The translations under genes were made by a program, and so were the position numbers. From NCBI GenBank assembly GCA_023411395.1, contig JAEYOV010000049.1:23254-87253 (forward strand): DNA of 64,000 bases, in the 5' to 3' direction. This DNA is from Bacillota bacterium. Lineage in GTDB: Bacteria > Bacillota > Clostridia > Christensenellales > Aristaeellaceae. Below the pieces are notes generated by a model, which was not told the DNA's origin, searched no databases, and saw only the letters and a list, made by a program, of their open reading frames with translations. Below, in pieces: positions 25,301 through 34,483 of this stretch; position 1 is the stretch's first letter, and each line of letters opens with the position of its first letter.

Positions 25301-26026
25301 TCACGCATAGACAGCGCCGATGACCCTATTGGCCGTAACCACATTGAAGGTCGGGCTGGAAGTGGATTTGAGCGCTTGGTCCACCCGGCTCACCAGTGTG
25401 TCCAGGGCCGCCTTGTCCGTGGCCGAAAGGAAACCGGCCAGGGCCTGGGTGGCCGCGCTGTGCGCATGGCCTGCCGTAGCGAAGTCGCTGGCATGCTTGC
25501 CATCCACAGTATCCGAATCACCGCCGCTGGCCGGAAGGGCCGTAGGTGTGCCGGTCAGGTTGTCGTAGGGAATCTTGGACCCCTGGCCCGCAGCGCCGGA
25601 ATGCGTGTGCCCGATGCCCGCCAAGTCGGCAGCATGCAAATTGTCCACGGTGTCTGCATTGCCACCATTGGCCGGAAGGGATGCGGGCGCCCCGGTCAGA
25701 TTCGCATACGGAATCTTGGGACCTTGCCCGGCTGCCCCCGAATGGCTGTGTTCCACAAGCGGAAAGTCGCTGGCATGCTTGCCATCCACGGTGTCCGAAT
25801 CACCACCGGCAGCCGGAAGGGACGCGGGGCCGCCGGTCACATTCGCGTAGGGGATTTTGGGGCCATTGCCATCCGTGCCGTTGTGGGTGTGCCCGGTGGC
25901 CGCCGCCAGGGCCTCCTGCTTCGCCACCAGGCTGTCGATCAGCTGCAGGATGGTATTGATCAGTTCGAAGTTGGCAACGTCCGTGGCTTCCAAAAGACGA
26001 ATGCCAAGCCGTGGAGTGTTCGCCAT
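25301..26026 (-). CDS. Phage tail fibre protein with 43-residue repeats
   Basis: 241 residues. After an alpha-helical start it has three near-identical repeats of about 43 residues (each with KIPYxNxTGxPxxLPAxGG, then DTVDxxHAxD, then HxHSGAAGQG). The HxH-rich turns are like the metal-binding tips of T4-type fibres. RBS AGGAGG. It is one of four tail-fibre-type genes in a row. The DNA repeat can recombine, giving variable fibre length. Confidence 0.75.
   Translation of the reverse strand: MANTPRLGIRLLEATDVANFELINTILQLIDSLVAKQEALAAATGHTHNGTDGNGPKIPYANVTGGPASLPAAGGDSDTVDGKHASDFPLVEHSHSGAAGQGPKIPYANLTGAPASLPANGGNADTVDNLHAADLAGIGHTHSGAAGQGSKIPYDNLTGTPTALPASGGDSDTVDGKHASDFATAGHAHSAATQALAGFLSATDKAALDTLVSRVDQALKSTSSPTFNVVTANRVIGAVYA
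25490..25870 (-). repeat. Tandem coding repeats in the fibre gene
   Basis: Three DNA copies of about 129 bp with high identity (for example the phrase CTTGCCATCCACGGTGTCCG in two of them), encoding the 43-residue protein repeats. Confidence 0.75.
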
Positions 26027-26059
26027 GGGTATACCTCCTTAGTGTTTTTTTGCCAGGCG

Positions 26060-26524
26060 TCAGCCCATCAGCGCCTGCTGCGCCTGGTTTTGCACCAGGG
26101 CTTCCAAAGAGATACCGGCAGCCTGCAGGGCCGCCCTGATGACCGCTATCTCGTCCGCCATTTGGATCATGGCCTGCTGCGCCGCCAGGGCTTCCTGGGC
26201 CTTCGCCTGCGCCTCCAGTTTGGCCGCCGCGATTTCATCAGATGCCGTTTTGAGCTGCATCAGGAGCAGGGCTTCATCGGGCACTTTCAGAAAGGTGATG
26301 GTGTACTCCTTGATATAATTGCAGCCGGAATGGACGCCCAGCAGGGTGCCATCTTCGGCATAAATGTTCCATGGGTTTTCCAGCAGGTCGATGATCTGTT
26401 CCTCCGTGATATCGGCAGGCAGCGATATTTTCAAAGCCTCCACCGCCGCCCCATTGAGCGTGTCGGAATGGCCATACACGCCCATGACTTCCAGTTCCGT
26501 GGACCCGGCCACAAGACGATTCAT
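26060..26524 (-). CDS. Phage fibre-region protein with coiled coil
   Basis: 154 residues, GGAGGGATTTC upstream of the ATG. The N-terminal 85 residues are mixed (LEVMGVYGHSDTLNG), the C-terminal 70 form an alanine-rich coiled coil (AAAKLEAQAKAQEALAAQQ). It lies between two fibre genes; it may be a fibre chaperone or a connector. No recognised family. Confidence 0.6.
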   Translation of the reverse strand: MNRLVAGSTELEVMGVYGHSDTLNGAAVEALKISLPADITEEQIIDLLENPWNIYAEDGTLLGVHSGCNYIKEYTITFLKVPDEALLLMQLKTASDEIAAAKLEAQAKAQEALAAQQAMIQMADEIAVIRAALQAAGISLEALVQNQAQQALMG

Positions 26525-26536
26525 GAAATCCCTCCT

Positions 26537-27130
26537 TTATGGAATGCCCTGCTTCCACACCCCGCCATCATTGCACCAGGCTACGCTGTCCTTCCAAACA
26601 CCGGCATCGTTGGAGATCGGGGTGCTGATTTTCCAAACGCCGCCATCGTTGGTGTACATGCTGCCATCGGCATGCTCGCCCTCGAAGCGCACAGTGTTTG
26701 TTGCGGTAGTCTGGCCATAGAACGTGACATACACGGAGCAAGTAAGAACCAGATACCAGGTGCCGGTGAATTGGGAGATCGCGTCAAGCATCGAAGCTGG
26801 AACAGCAAGCGTTTTCCACCCGGTGCCCGAACCAAAGATCGGCAGCTCCCCCAGGTAGGCCATGTGGGTGGTGACCTGGCTGGGAGTAAGGCTGGCATTG
26901 TCGGTCACGTAAACCCGCAGATAGCCGCCGCCGCCGGAATTGGTTTTGTTGAACTTGAAGTTCAACGATGTGATCGGCTGCCCGCCCGAAAGGCTGTTGA
27001 ACTGGAGCCGCCCAGGCCGCCCATGGGAAGTGGAAAGTTCCATGGTCGAATGCTCAGCCCACGCTGCTGAAGGATTGAAGGCATAGTTGGAATACCAGGA
27101 TTCCACGGCCAGCTGCGATATCGCGCCCAT
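26537..27130 (-). CDS. Phage tail protein with NDGGVWK repeats
   Basis: 197 residues, mostly beta. The C-terminal 50 residues carry four copies of a short motif (TNDGGVWK, SNDAGVWK, CNDGGVWK at about 160, 172, 186), perhaps a small beta tip. The N-terminal part (about 1-150) looks like a jelly-roll carbohydrate-binding fold (SLNFKFNKTNSGGGGYLRV), which suits receptor binding. Neighbours are fibre genes. Confidence 0.65.
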   Translation of the reverse strand: MGAISQLAVESWYSNYAFNPSAAWAEHSTMELSTSHGRPGRLQFNSLSGGQPITSLNFKFNKTNSGGGGYLRVYVTDNASLTPSQVTTHMAYLGELPIFGSGTGWKTLAVPASMLDAISQFTGTWYLVLTCSVYVTFYGQTTATNTVRFEGEHADGSMYTNDGGVWKISTPISNDAGVWKDSVAWCNDGGVWKQGIP

Positions 27131-27141
27131 GCCCCATCACC

Positions 27142-28185
27142 TCACGAATGCTTGAGATAGATATCGCCAGAAATACCGCCGGAAGGAGTGCCGGTGCCGT
27201 GGTTTGGAGTGTTCAGGATACCGTAGTGCCTTGTGGCATAGACGGTACTGAAAGGCCAGGAGGATGTGCCCAGCGCCCCATGCCCGCCGCTTTGATACGG
27301 AATAAGGCCGTTGACCGGGGTCCGTATCCAGACGCTTGCATTCCCATCGGGCTGCACCAGACCATAGTGGCCGTTGACATAGGCGGCCCCCATGGCGCCC
27401 AGGTTTCCCCTCGCAGCCGCCGCGTTATTTGCGCCGGACCCGCCATTGGCTACAGGGATCACCTGAGATTCGTCAAAAATCTTCACCCATCCGTCCACCG
27501 TTCCGTTGCCGTTCCAGCCGCTGCCGTTGCCTTGACGGTGATACAGCGGACCTGATGCCTGGGTGAACCAAAGCTGGGATTTCTCGCCGCCGTTACCGAT
27601 GGACAGCATATTTCCATAGCCGGAAGGTTGCCCGGCAGACAAAGGCGCCCCAGGGCTATAAAACCCCGTTCTAAGGCCATTAGCCGCAGTATTGTGATCA
27701 TTGGACGGAGTGGTGAGATGATGGCCAAGATCGCCGGAAGGCATCGCCCCGATATGCCCAGGCGTGTGGTTGTGGCTCGTCAGGGTCCCGGTCAGCACAG
27801 CCTCCACGTTGGCCTTCGTGACCGATGCGTCCGACCCTGCCGGGCCTTGCGGGCCGGTGGGGCCGGTAGCGCCTGTAGCGCCGGTGTCTCCCTTGGGGCC
27901 AGCAGGGCCAGTAGGGCCGGTAGCGCCTGTGGCGCCGGTGTCTCCCTTGGGGCCAGCAGGGCCAGTAGGGCCGGTGGGGCCAGCCGGGCCAGCCGGACCT
28001 GTGGGGCCTTGAGGGCCATCCGCGCCGGGCGGACCTTGCGGGCCAGGAATCAGCTCAATTTCCTCCAGGGCCTGCGGCAGCGTTTTGGTTCCCGCCTCGT
28101 CCATGTACACCGCAGCCGCGAGGGTTTCAGGAACAAACTGCTCCTGGCCAGTGGGACCCATGGCCCACATTTTCCCTTGCTTCAA
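27142..28185 (-). CDS. Tail fibre with collagen-like triple-helix repeat
   Basis: 347 residues. Residues about 48-115 are G-x-y repeats (GPQGPPGAD..., GPTGPAGPKGDTGATG twice), a collagen-like rod. After it come SHNHTPGHIG and a C-terminal head with AYVNGHYGLVQ and TVYATRHYG. The head is the likely host-receptor region. RBS is weak. It is co-linear with the other fibre genes and follows the DUF2313-type baseplate gene. Confidence 0.85.
   Translation of the reverse strand: MKQGKMWAMGPTGQEQFVPETLAAAVYMDEAGTKTLPQALEEIELIPGPQGPPGADGPQGPTGPAGPAGPTGPTGPAGPKGDTGATGATGPTGPAGPKGDTGATGATGPTGPQGPAGSDASVTKANVEAVLTGTLTSHNHTPGHIGAMPSGDLGHHLTTPSNDHNTAANGLRTGFYSPGAPLSAGQPSGYGNMLSIGNGGEKSQLWFTQASGPLYHRQGNGSGWNGNGTVDGWVKIFDESQVIPVANGGSGANNAAAARGNLGAMGAAYVNGHYGLVQPDGNASVWIRTPVNGLIPYQSGGHGALGTSSWPFSTVYATRHYGILNTPNHGTGTPSGGISGDIYLKHS
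27838..28040 (-). repeat. Collagen-like coding repeat
   Basis: GC-rich 9-bp period repeats with two 54-bp blocks nearly identical to each other, encoding GPxGPxG. Likely prone to slippage. Confidence 0.8.
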
Positions 28186-28199
28186 TGCCCATCACCGCC

Positions 28200-28760
28200 T
28201 TAAATGACATCGTAGGTTTTGAGCTGCTCAAAGGTCACGCCCTCGCTTTGGAGCTGACCCCAGGTAACGCCCGCTGCGGCAAGTTCGCCCATGGTAATCC
28301 ACCGCAGCACAAACTCAATCGCCAGGTGGGCAGGGACCGCCGCCCGGAGGGCTTTTTTCAGCTCCTCTAGATAGACAGGGACGCCCAGGTCATCCATGAA
28401 CTCGATCTCAACCGTGTACTCGTCAAACCGCTCCGTGAGCGCAAGGGTGCCGTTGGAGAAGCTCTCCGCAATGGATCTGATTTGTGCAAAGGTGGATGTG
28501 CCGGACCCGCGCAGCTTCGCCACAAGGGCGCTCCGCCTGGATTCCAAAGGAAGGCTGGGGTCAGCGGCCAGGCCAAACACCTTCTCCAGCCGGGCAATGC
28601 CCCAGGTGGCCATGTGTGGCCATATCTGCTTTGGAAGGTCGGCCACGGCCACACCGGCAGCCTCCAGCTCCGGCGCCGCCGCAGCGTAGAACGCATGCAT
28701 CACCGGGTCCTCCCGAACAAAGGCGGGAACCATGGATTCCAGCTTTTCAAGCTCGGTCAT
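28200..28760 (-). CDS. Baseplate protein, XkdU/YmfQ-like (DUF2313)
   Basis: 186 residues. The pattern LEKVFGLAADPSLPLESRRSALVAKLRG, followed by IRSIAESF and a C-terminal ITMGELAAAGVTWGQLQSEG stretch (a repeated tail), fits the DUF2313 tail proteins that lie after the baseplate J gene in PBSX-like phages. The ATG overlaps the stop of the upstream gene. It would help attach fibres to the baseplate. Confidence 0.82.
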   Translation of the reverse strand: MTELEKLESMVPAFVREDPVMHAFYAAAAPELEAAGVAVADLPKQIWPHMATWGIARLEKVFGLAADPSLPLESRRSALVAKLRGSGTSTFAQIRSIAESFSNGTLALTERFDEYTVEIEFMDDLGVPVYLEELKKALRAAVPAHLAIEFVLRWITMGELAAAGVTWGQLQSEGVTFEQLKTYDVI

Positions 28761-29788
28761 GTAAGCGTCACCGTCCCCAGGGTGGGCACTTGCTCATCCG
28801 TCAAGGCCACGTTGCTGGCCAGGCCATTGAGCAGCAGCCCGGTATAGTCCAGGACGCCCGGTACCGAAAGCAGCAGGGCGCCCATCTTTGCATGGGAGAG
28901 GTAGCTTGAAGAAAGTGCCTGCTCCTGGAAGTGCGCCAGGAGCGCAGCCGAAAAGGCATCTGTGACCGTCTGCAGCATGTACCCCGCCGCCTGGTCCACG
29001 TTGGCCGCAATGTTCACCACCACGGACGCCACGCTGGCCACCGTGACCTGTGCCCCGATGGGCCGCACCACTTCCAGGTGTTCCTCGCAGCGCTGCAAGG
29101 TTTCTCCATCTGCCGGCTGCATGTTCGCACCCGCGATGATCACCTTCACCGTTCCAGGGCCGTTCCAAAGGCCCACGCAGCGGGCAGCCTCCACGCCCTG
29201 GACCTCCAGCGCCCAGCGCACATAATCCGATTCAATGCCGCTGGCGGAGGGGAGCTGTATCTTTTGGAGCAGCCGCGCCCGAAAAGCTGTGTCGCTCTCG
29301 GTATCTGCGCCGCCGGTCATTGGCAGGCTGTTGGTCACGCTGTCCACGCCCGCCACGGAGATGGGAACCACCGTCACCGCCCCGGCGCCCACGTTGCCCC
29401 TGGCGCCGGACAGGGCAGCCGTTACGGTCACGGTGACGGAGCCGCCCGCCGGAATGGTCACCTGGCTATTGGTGAGGAACACGAATCCGGCCTGGGTGGA
29501 CACAGGGACCGATGCCCCGATGACCGTATCAGGTGTGCCGGTGAACGTGACCTCGCCCACCGCAGCAGCCGCAGCCTTGCGGGTCATGCCATACGCTGCA
29601 GCTACGCGGTCCAGATCGCTGGCTAGCGCCGTGTCCGGCATATGCGCATCCAGGGCCGCAGGAAGGGTTTCATCTGCCATGGCATCGATCTCCACCGCCA
29701 TCGGCGAAAAAGCATCGTGGAGGAAGCTGCCCTCCGTGACCGGGTAACCGGTCACCAGGGCCTTCATCCGATCAAGGGAACCGCTCAT
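28757..29788 (-). CDS. Baseplate J/gp47-like protein
   Basis: 343 residues from the ATG at 29788, which has GGAGGTGACGGT upstream and overlaps the previous stop by 4 bp. The longer open frame to 30037 is a shadow of the previous gene. Family features: GMTRKAAAAAVGEVTFTG, ESDTAFRARLL, and YVRWALEVQGVEAARC. This protein forms the wedge of contractile-tail baseplates. It lies between the DUF2634 and DUF2313 genes in standard PBSX order. Confidence 0.9.
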   Translation of the reverse strand: MSGSLDRMKALVTGYPVTEGSFLHDAFSPMAVEIDAMADETLPAALDAHMPDTALASDLDRVAAAYGMTRKAAAAAVGEVTFTGTPDTVIGASVPVSTQAGFVFLTNSQVTIPAGGSVTVTVTAALSGARGNVGAGAVTVVPISVAGVDSVTNSLPMTGGADTESDTAFRARLLQKIQLPSASGIESDYVRWALEVQGVEAARCVGLWNGPGTVKVIIAGANMQPADGETLQRCEEHLEVVRPIGAQVTVASVASVVVNIAANVDQAAGYMLQTVTDAFSAALLAHFQEQALSSSYLSHAKMGALLLSVPGVLDYTGLLLNGLASNVALTDEQVPTLGTVTLT

Positions 29789-30204
29789 ACCGTCACCTCC
29801 AAAGAAGTTCTGCCATAGGCCGTGGCCACATTGCAGCGAATGGCCAGCAGGCCGCCCTCCAGGGCCGCATCCACGCCGCTGACCGCATGAATGTAGGGAG
29901 AAACCAGGAGCGCCTCTGTGACCATCCTGTGGGCTTCTGTGCGCACCGCTGCCGGGCTGTAGGTTCCGCCCACCAGGTCCTCCAGGTCGCTGCCAAAGGA
30001 AGCGGAATATGCTTTGAAGCGGCCCCTTGCTGTGCAAAGGGCCTTATACATCCACACCTTGAGCGCATCCAGGCCGGTGACCCGGTGCATCTGGCCATCG
30101 GTCACAAGCAGCCGCCCGGCTTCGAAGTCGAAAGCCCATTCCTCCAATAGGGGCAGGCTTTGCGGTTTCGCCACCGGCGCTGCCAGAAAAGGAAACACAC
30201 CCAT
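29785..30204 (-). CDS. Baseplate wedge protein, XkdS-like (DUF2634)
   Basis: 139 residues, ATG at 30204 overlapping the previous stop by one base. WAFDFEAGRLLVTDG, then VWMYKALCTARGRFKAYS, matches DUF2634, a gp25-type baseplate component. Gene order and length fit. Confidence 0.85.
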   Translation of the reverse strand: MGVFPFLAAPVAKPQSLPLLEEWAFDFEAGRLLVTDGQMHRVTGLDALKVWMYKALCTARGRFKAYSASFGSDLEDLVGGTYSPAAVRTEAHRMVTEALLVSPYIHAVSGVDAALEGGLLAIRCNVATAYGRTSLEVTV

Positions 30205-30473
30205 CAAATCACCCTCTCGCCCAGGATCAGGAACATGGAAAAGGTCGGGTCAGGCAGCACCGCCACCTGGGACCCGACCTGCAGCTGTGAATCGGAAAAG
30301 CCATGCAGCCAAAAGAGCTGCGCAGGTTCCAGCACGATACCCCCAAAAAGGACCTTGAGCGGGGCCAGCTGGGCCACCTCGCCCACGCCCCAGGCGGGCG
30401 GGTTGTCCTTGCCACCCTGCTCCCGCATCAGGCCCAGGAGCGCCGAAAAGGGATTTTCTGCAGCACCAGACAT
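30204..30473 (-). CDS. Baseplate protein, XkdR-like (DUF2577)
   Basis: 89 residues. Wording PPAWGVGEVAQLAPLKV, then a small beta fold (QLQVGSQVAVLPDPTF), is that of DUF2577, found between the hub (XkdQ) and DUF2634. Upstream neighbour is the hub gene with 15 bp between. Confidence 0.82.
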   Translation of the reverse strand: MSGAAENPFSALLGLMREQGGKDNPPAWGVGEVAQLAPLKVLFGGIVLEPAQLFWLHGFSDSQLQVGSQVAVLPDPTFSMFLILGERVI

Positions 30474-30488
30474 CCGCAGCCACCTCCG

Positions 30489-31616
30489 TTATGCCGTGTA
30501 CTCCCATTGCTCTGTCGCGGAATTATACCGGCCCGACAGCTTCCCATCCGCGCCGTATTCCTCCCACTTTTTCCAGGGATTCTCCGGCGGAGGCGGGGTC
30601 TTTTTCTTTTTCTTGGCCTTGATCAGCTCCACTTCCACCTCGTCCATCATGCCCTCGAAGGACAGCCCCAGGGCCACCTTGTGCAGGCCATCGGAGAAGG
30701 TGTGCGTATCGTTGATGATGTGGAACTTTCCGTGCAGGCCGGTGGAGGGTTCCTCCACAAGGATGGCATTGCCGGTCACCATGTCCAGCGCATCCGGGCC
30801 GCCAATGATCTCCGAAAGGCTGATCTGGTCCTCCGGGCCTTTCAGCTTTTCCTTGGCCTGGGCATCCGCCGCCAGGCCGCTCTCCTTTTCCACGGCAGCC
30901 TGTAGCAGGCCGTACAGCTTTCTGTTTTCGGCATCCTCCGCCGTGGCAAGGGTCTTGCCCTTTTTGTCCACCACCAGGACCTTGGTCACCGTGTCCTCGA
31001 TGGAGGAAGTGATCTCCCCGGCCACTAGGTCGGTGGAGGGTGTGAGGATGCGATCCGCCACCGTTTCCCCCATGACCGTGACGCCCAGCTTCCCGGCCTT
31101 CATGACCGGCAGGTACAGCTTGCCGCTGGCCTTTTTGACATGCGTCCAGGCGCCCATGATGGCCTCGTAGGCGGGCTTGGCAATGTGGGCAAAGGAAAGG
31201 GACACCCCGCCATCATCGGGCATCGTGCCCACAGGGACGCCCAGCTCTGCGGCCACCTGTCGGGTCATGCCCTGGGCTGTTGTCTTTTGGAAGTTTTGCG
31301 CGATGGAGGATTTCAGCAGGTAGATCAGCCCATCGTAGACTGTGTATCTCCGCCCTGTAGCGCCCAGGGTTTTTCCCAGGGAGAACACATACCCCTGGAA
31401 AAGCTCCTCGCCATCATCGTCATACAAGAAAAACATTTCGCCGTTGTCGATGCCGCCGATGACCTCCCTGGGGAAGGCCGGGTCCGTGTCGCTCCAAAGC
31501 AGCGACACCTCCAGCTTGCGGGCCGCCTGCTGATAATCGCCGGACCATACTACGGACTCCATCACCTCGGTGATATCCCAGGTGGCGCCGCTCCGGGCCG
31601 CATAAACCAGGCGCAT
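30489..31616 (-). CDS. Tail hub protein, XkdQ-like
   Basis: 375 residues from the ATG at 31616 (AGGAGG 8 nt upstream). Recognisable by RLVYAARSGATWDITEVMESV, VLVVDKKGKTLATAEDAEN, and the length. The C-terminal 50 residues are unusual: a KKKKK basic patch, PPPPEN and WEEYG...GRYNSATEQWEY. It acts with XkdP to form the needle hub of contractile tails. Confidence 0.82.
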   Translation of the reverse strand: MRLVYAARSGATWDITEVMESVVWSGDYQQAARKLEVSLLWSDTDPAFPREVIGGIDNGEMFFLYDDDGEELFQGYVFSLGKTLGATGRRYTVYDGLIYLLKSSIAQNFQKTTAQGMTRQVAAELGVPVGTMPDDGGVSLSFAHIAKPAYEAIMGAWTHVKKASGKLYLPVMKAGKLGVTVMGETVADRILTPSTDLVAGEITSSIEDTVTKVLVVDKKGKTLATAEDAENRKLYGLLQAAVEKESGLAADAQAKEKLKGPEDQISLSEIIGGPDALDMVTGNAILVEEPSTGLHGKFHIINDTHTFSDGLHKVALGLSFEGMMDEVEVELIKAKKKKKTPPPPENPWKKWEEYGADGKLSGRYNSATEQWEYTA

Positions 31617-31628
31617 GGCCACCACCTC

Positions 31629-32048
31629 CTATAGCCGCTTCACGGTAATGGGCCGGTACTCGGTCAGGGTGAGCTGGTAGGCCACATCACCGGCCACCTT
31701 GCCCATGGTGAACGTGCCGCCCTCGATCAGCACCAGCATATTGATATCCAGGGCGCCGCCGGTGATCAGCAGCCGCACCTGTGTGCCCTCGTCAATCCAG
31801 AGCTGCAGCAGCGCAGCAGCCGTGGAGGGTAAAGGAATGGCCCGGTACTGGCAATTGCCATCGTACCGGGCCGGAAAGTATGATTCGATTTGCATGGTTC
31901 GGAGCTTGCGCTTTCCCGAAAAGATGGCCTCGCCCAGCTCCTGGAGGGTGGCCCGCTGTGCCCCGCCGGTGTGTTGCACCGCGATATCGGCAGGCAGCAC
32001 AGGCAGCCGCAGCCGGTCCGCGCCATTGGAAAGCCAGATTTCAATCAT
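31629..32048 (-). CDS. Tail protein, XkdP-like N-terminal domain
   Basis: 139 residues. IEIWLSNGADRLRLPVLPADI and RKLRTMQIESYFPARYDG are typical of the XkdP/YqbP N-terminal domain, but the LysM domain of PBSX XkdP is absent, as in shorter relatives. It precedes the tape measure gene in transcription order, separated by 12 bp from it. It links the hub to the tail tube. Confidence 0.75.
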   Translation of the reverse strand: MIEIWLSNGADRLRLPVLPADIAVQHTGGAQRATLQELGEAIFSGKRKLRTMQIESYFPARYDGNCQYRAIPLPSTAAALLQLWIDEGTQVRLLITGGALDINMLVLIEGGTFTMGKVAGDVAYQLTLTEYRPITVKRL

Positions 32049-32060
32049 GGACCCGCCTCC

Positions 32061-34373
32061 TTATGCCGTGTTCAGGGCCACCTCTTGCAGCTTGTTCACC
32101 AGGAGGGACGCCAGCCGGTTCTCGTCCATGTTGGCGCCATTGACCGTGATGTTCAGGCTGATGTTGGTTCCCGCTTTCCCGGCCTGGTTGCCGTTGGCAC
32201 GGTACTCACCGGCCTCCCCGGAAGGAAGCACGGTCTCGCCCTTGTGCAGCAGGGCCGGGTAGTTGTCCCAGGGCACACGCTTGATACCAGCAGCCTTTTT
32301 CCCTTGTGTCGGGCCATCGCCGCCGCCGGTCCAGCTCACCAGAGCTTTGAGCATGCTGGACAGTGTCGAAATTCCCACCGCCGCGTCCCCCGCCGCCTCA
32401 CCCATGCCGCCGATCAGGGTGGCGCCTTTGCCCCATAACGTCGAAGCGCTGGAAATAGCGTCCACCATATCGTTCTGGCTGGGAGTGAAGGGCTGTGCGC
32501 CGGAAATCGTGTCGATCTTTGTGGACACAAACCCGGTCATCATTTCCTTGGCTAAATCCTTGACTGTTGAATCCCTCTTGAAGGTTTCGCCAAGGTCAAT
32601 GATACCGTTCGGCAGGCGCTTGATGCCGAAAATGCTGTCCATGGTGGCGTTGAAATTATTGCCCCATTCCTTGACGTTTTTGTCGATGTAGGCGTTGGTA
32701 TCCGCCATCTTCCAGCCCAGGACCTTGTTCATGCCATCCAGGGTGGCCGTGTCCGCCTTCGCAGCGTGTGAATTGGCGTACTCCTGCTCCCACACGCGAA
32801 GGTTGTTCTCGAACCAGGTACCGAAAGCGGGAAGGAACGTGCTGCCCCCGGCCCCCATGATGGTGGTCAAGGAAGCCGTGCCGTTCACCATGGCAGCATT
32901 GGCCGCAGGGCTGGCCGCAGCTGCAGCCGTGGCCGCGTTGGAAGCAGCGGTCCCGATACCGGCAGCCGCCGATCCTGCCACGCCGCCCTTGGCCGAAAGG
33001 TCGCTCAAAAACGATACGCCCTTTTTGAGGATGCCCAGGAAGCCTAGCCCCTTAATTACATCCCAGGTTTTCCCCAGGTCGATGTTCGGCCCGCCGGTGG
33101 AGGGTGTGCCGGTGTCCTTCGTGGAGCCGGTGGTGCCAAAGTCGATGCCCAGGATTTTCAGGATTTTGTTAATGGCGTTGTTCGGGTCCAGCAGCGCAGC
33201 CGAAAGCCGCTCCCATGTGGAGATCAGCCAATCAATGGCGTTCGGAATTTCGTCCTGCAGCCAATAATAGGCGTCCTTGAGGGCCTGGGTGATCACCTGG
33301 ACCCCTGTCGGGCCGCCGGTTGTGAGCGGCTCAAAGAGGAACTTCTTCAGATCAGGGATAACGTCCGAAAGCACCCACTGCAGGAAGGGCTTCATTTCCA
33401 TGGCCATTTTCAGGCCCACTTCCGCAACCTGGGTTTCCAGTTCGCCGGTGATGGTGGACATCATGCCCGCCGTGGTCTTGGCGAATTTTTCAGCACCGCC
33501 TCCGAAAACCTCCACAAGCGTCTTCCCGGTAACGCTCTTGGTGGAGAACAGGTCCATGCCCGCCTTCTTGAAATCCTCGGCGGTCATTTTGAAGCCAAAC
33601 TCCTTCATGCGCTCCATTTCGCCCATCTGCGCATCCGCCAGGGCTTCCATGGCGTCCATGACGGTTTTACCAGGGGTCAGGGCGGCCATGTCCTCGGCCA
33701 TCTTCACCAGGCCCTGGGCGGCCAGTGTCTTTCCCTCTGCGATCTGCACAGCCCTGGAACCGGCCTGGATCACCTCGCTGGTTCCAAAAGGCGTAGCGTT
33801 GGCGTTCTCCCGCAGCCAGGCCAGGTAATCCTCCGTCTGCTTTTGCACCTGGGCCGCGTTGGCGTTCGGATTGTTCACGCCCACAAAGTGGCCCATGGAC
33901 ACGTTGTAGCCTTCCAGCTCCATGCCCTTATTGATGGCATAGCCACCGGCGCCCAGGACCGCAGCCCCGCCGATCAGGATGCCCTTGCCCACTTTCTTCA
34001 AGGCCGTGTTGATTTTCGCCAGGACAAAGGACACGCCATCCTTCACCTTCAAAGTGACCGTCCACGCCTTGGTGGCAATCTTTTTGAAGGTGTCGGTCAC
34101 CGGCTTGATCTGGTTTTTGAAGTGCTGGATGTGTGCGGCCACCTTGACCATGACATTCCTCATGGGAGCGATCTTCTTCTCCACGGCTGTCAGGGCCTTC
34201 ATGGCCGCGCTGTTTTTCACCTTCAGGTCATGCTTTTTCTTGCTGGCCTTATCCAGCCGGGCGGTCATTTTTTGAACATCCTTATCAAAGGCGCTGGTGT
34301 AACGCCGGGCCTTTTTGATGACCGCTGTGTAGTTGTCCCGCAGGGACAGCACCGTGGTAACCTTACGCGACAT
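32061..34373 (-). CDS. Tail tape measure protein
   Basis: 770 residues from the ATG at 34373 (AAGGAGG 8 nt upstream). The N-terminus is coiled coil (DKASKKKHDLKVKNS, ALTAVEKKIAP). A hydrophobic glycine-rich stretch (KGILIGGAAVLGAGGYAI) and GFKMTAEDFKKAGMD with helical repeats follow, as in XkdO-type proteins. Its length sets the tail length, here about 115 nm by the usual 1.5 angstrom per residue rule. The upstream neighbour is a free-standing nuclease gene inserted behind the chaperone. Confidence 0.85.
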   Translation of the reverse strand: MSRKVTTVLSLRDNYTAVIKKARRYTSAFDKDVQKMTARLDKASKKKHDLKVKNSAAMKALTAVEKKIAPMRNVMVKVAAHIQHFKNQIKPVTDTFKKIATKAWTVTLKVKDGVSFVLAKINTALKKVGKGILIGGAAVLGAGGYAINKGMELEGYNVSMGHFVGVNNPNANAAQVQKQTEDYLAWLRENANATPFGTSEVIQAGSRAVQIAEGKTLAAQGLVKMAEDMAALTPGKTVMDAMEALADAQMGEMERMKEFGFKMTAEDFKKAGMDLFSTKSVTGKTLVEVFGGGAEKFAKTTAGMMSTITGELETQVAEVGLKMAMEMKPFLQWVLSDVIPDLKKFLFEPLTTGGPTGVQVITQALKDAYYWLQDEIPNAIDWLISTWERLSAALLDPNNAINKILKILGIDFGTTGSTKDTGTPSTGGPNIDLGKTWDVIKGLGFLGILKKGVSFLSDLSAKGGVAGSAAAGIGTAASNAATAAAAASPAANAAMVNGTASLTTIMGAGGSTFLPAFGTWFENNLRVWEQEYANSHAAKADTATLDGMNKVLGWKMADTNAYIDKNVKEWGNNFNATMDSIFGIKRLPNGIIDLGETFKRDSTVKDLAKEMMTGFVSTKIDTISGAQPFTPSQNDMVDAISSASTLWGKGATLIGGMGEAAGDAAVGISTLSSMLKALVSWTGGGDGPTQGKKAAGIKRVPWDNYPALLHKGETVLPSGEAGEYRANGNQAGKAGTNISLNITVNGANMDENRLASLLVNKLQEVALNTA

Positions 34374-34395
34374 ACCGTCACCTCCTTTTGTGGAC

Positions 34396-34428
34396 ATAAA
34401 AAAGCACCAGCTTATAGGCTGATGCTTA
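34396..34428 (-). terminator. Terminator of the inserted nuclease gene
   Basis: Ten-base-pair stem AAGCATCAGC/GCTGGTGCTT (one G-T pair), 6-nt loop, then TTTT. It lies 56 bp after the nuclease stop and 23 bp before the tape measure start. Confidence 0.85.
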
Positions 34429-34483
34429 TGTTATCTATTCGACAATTTTCGAAATTGCAGCACTCCTGCATGTACTGCAATTC

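Noticed and set aside
24928..27070. Long plus-strand frames opposite the tail fibre genes
   Set aside because: They are antisense shadows of repeat-rich fibre genes.
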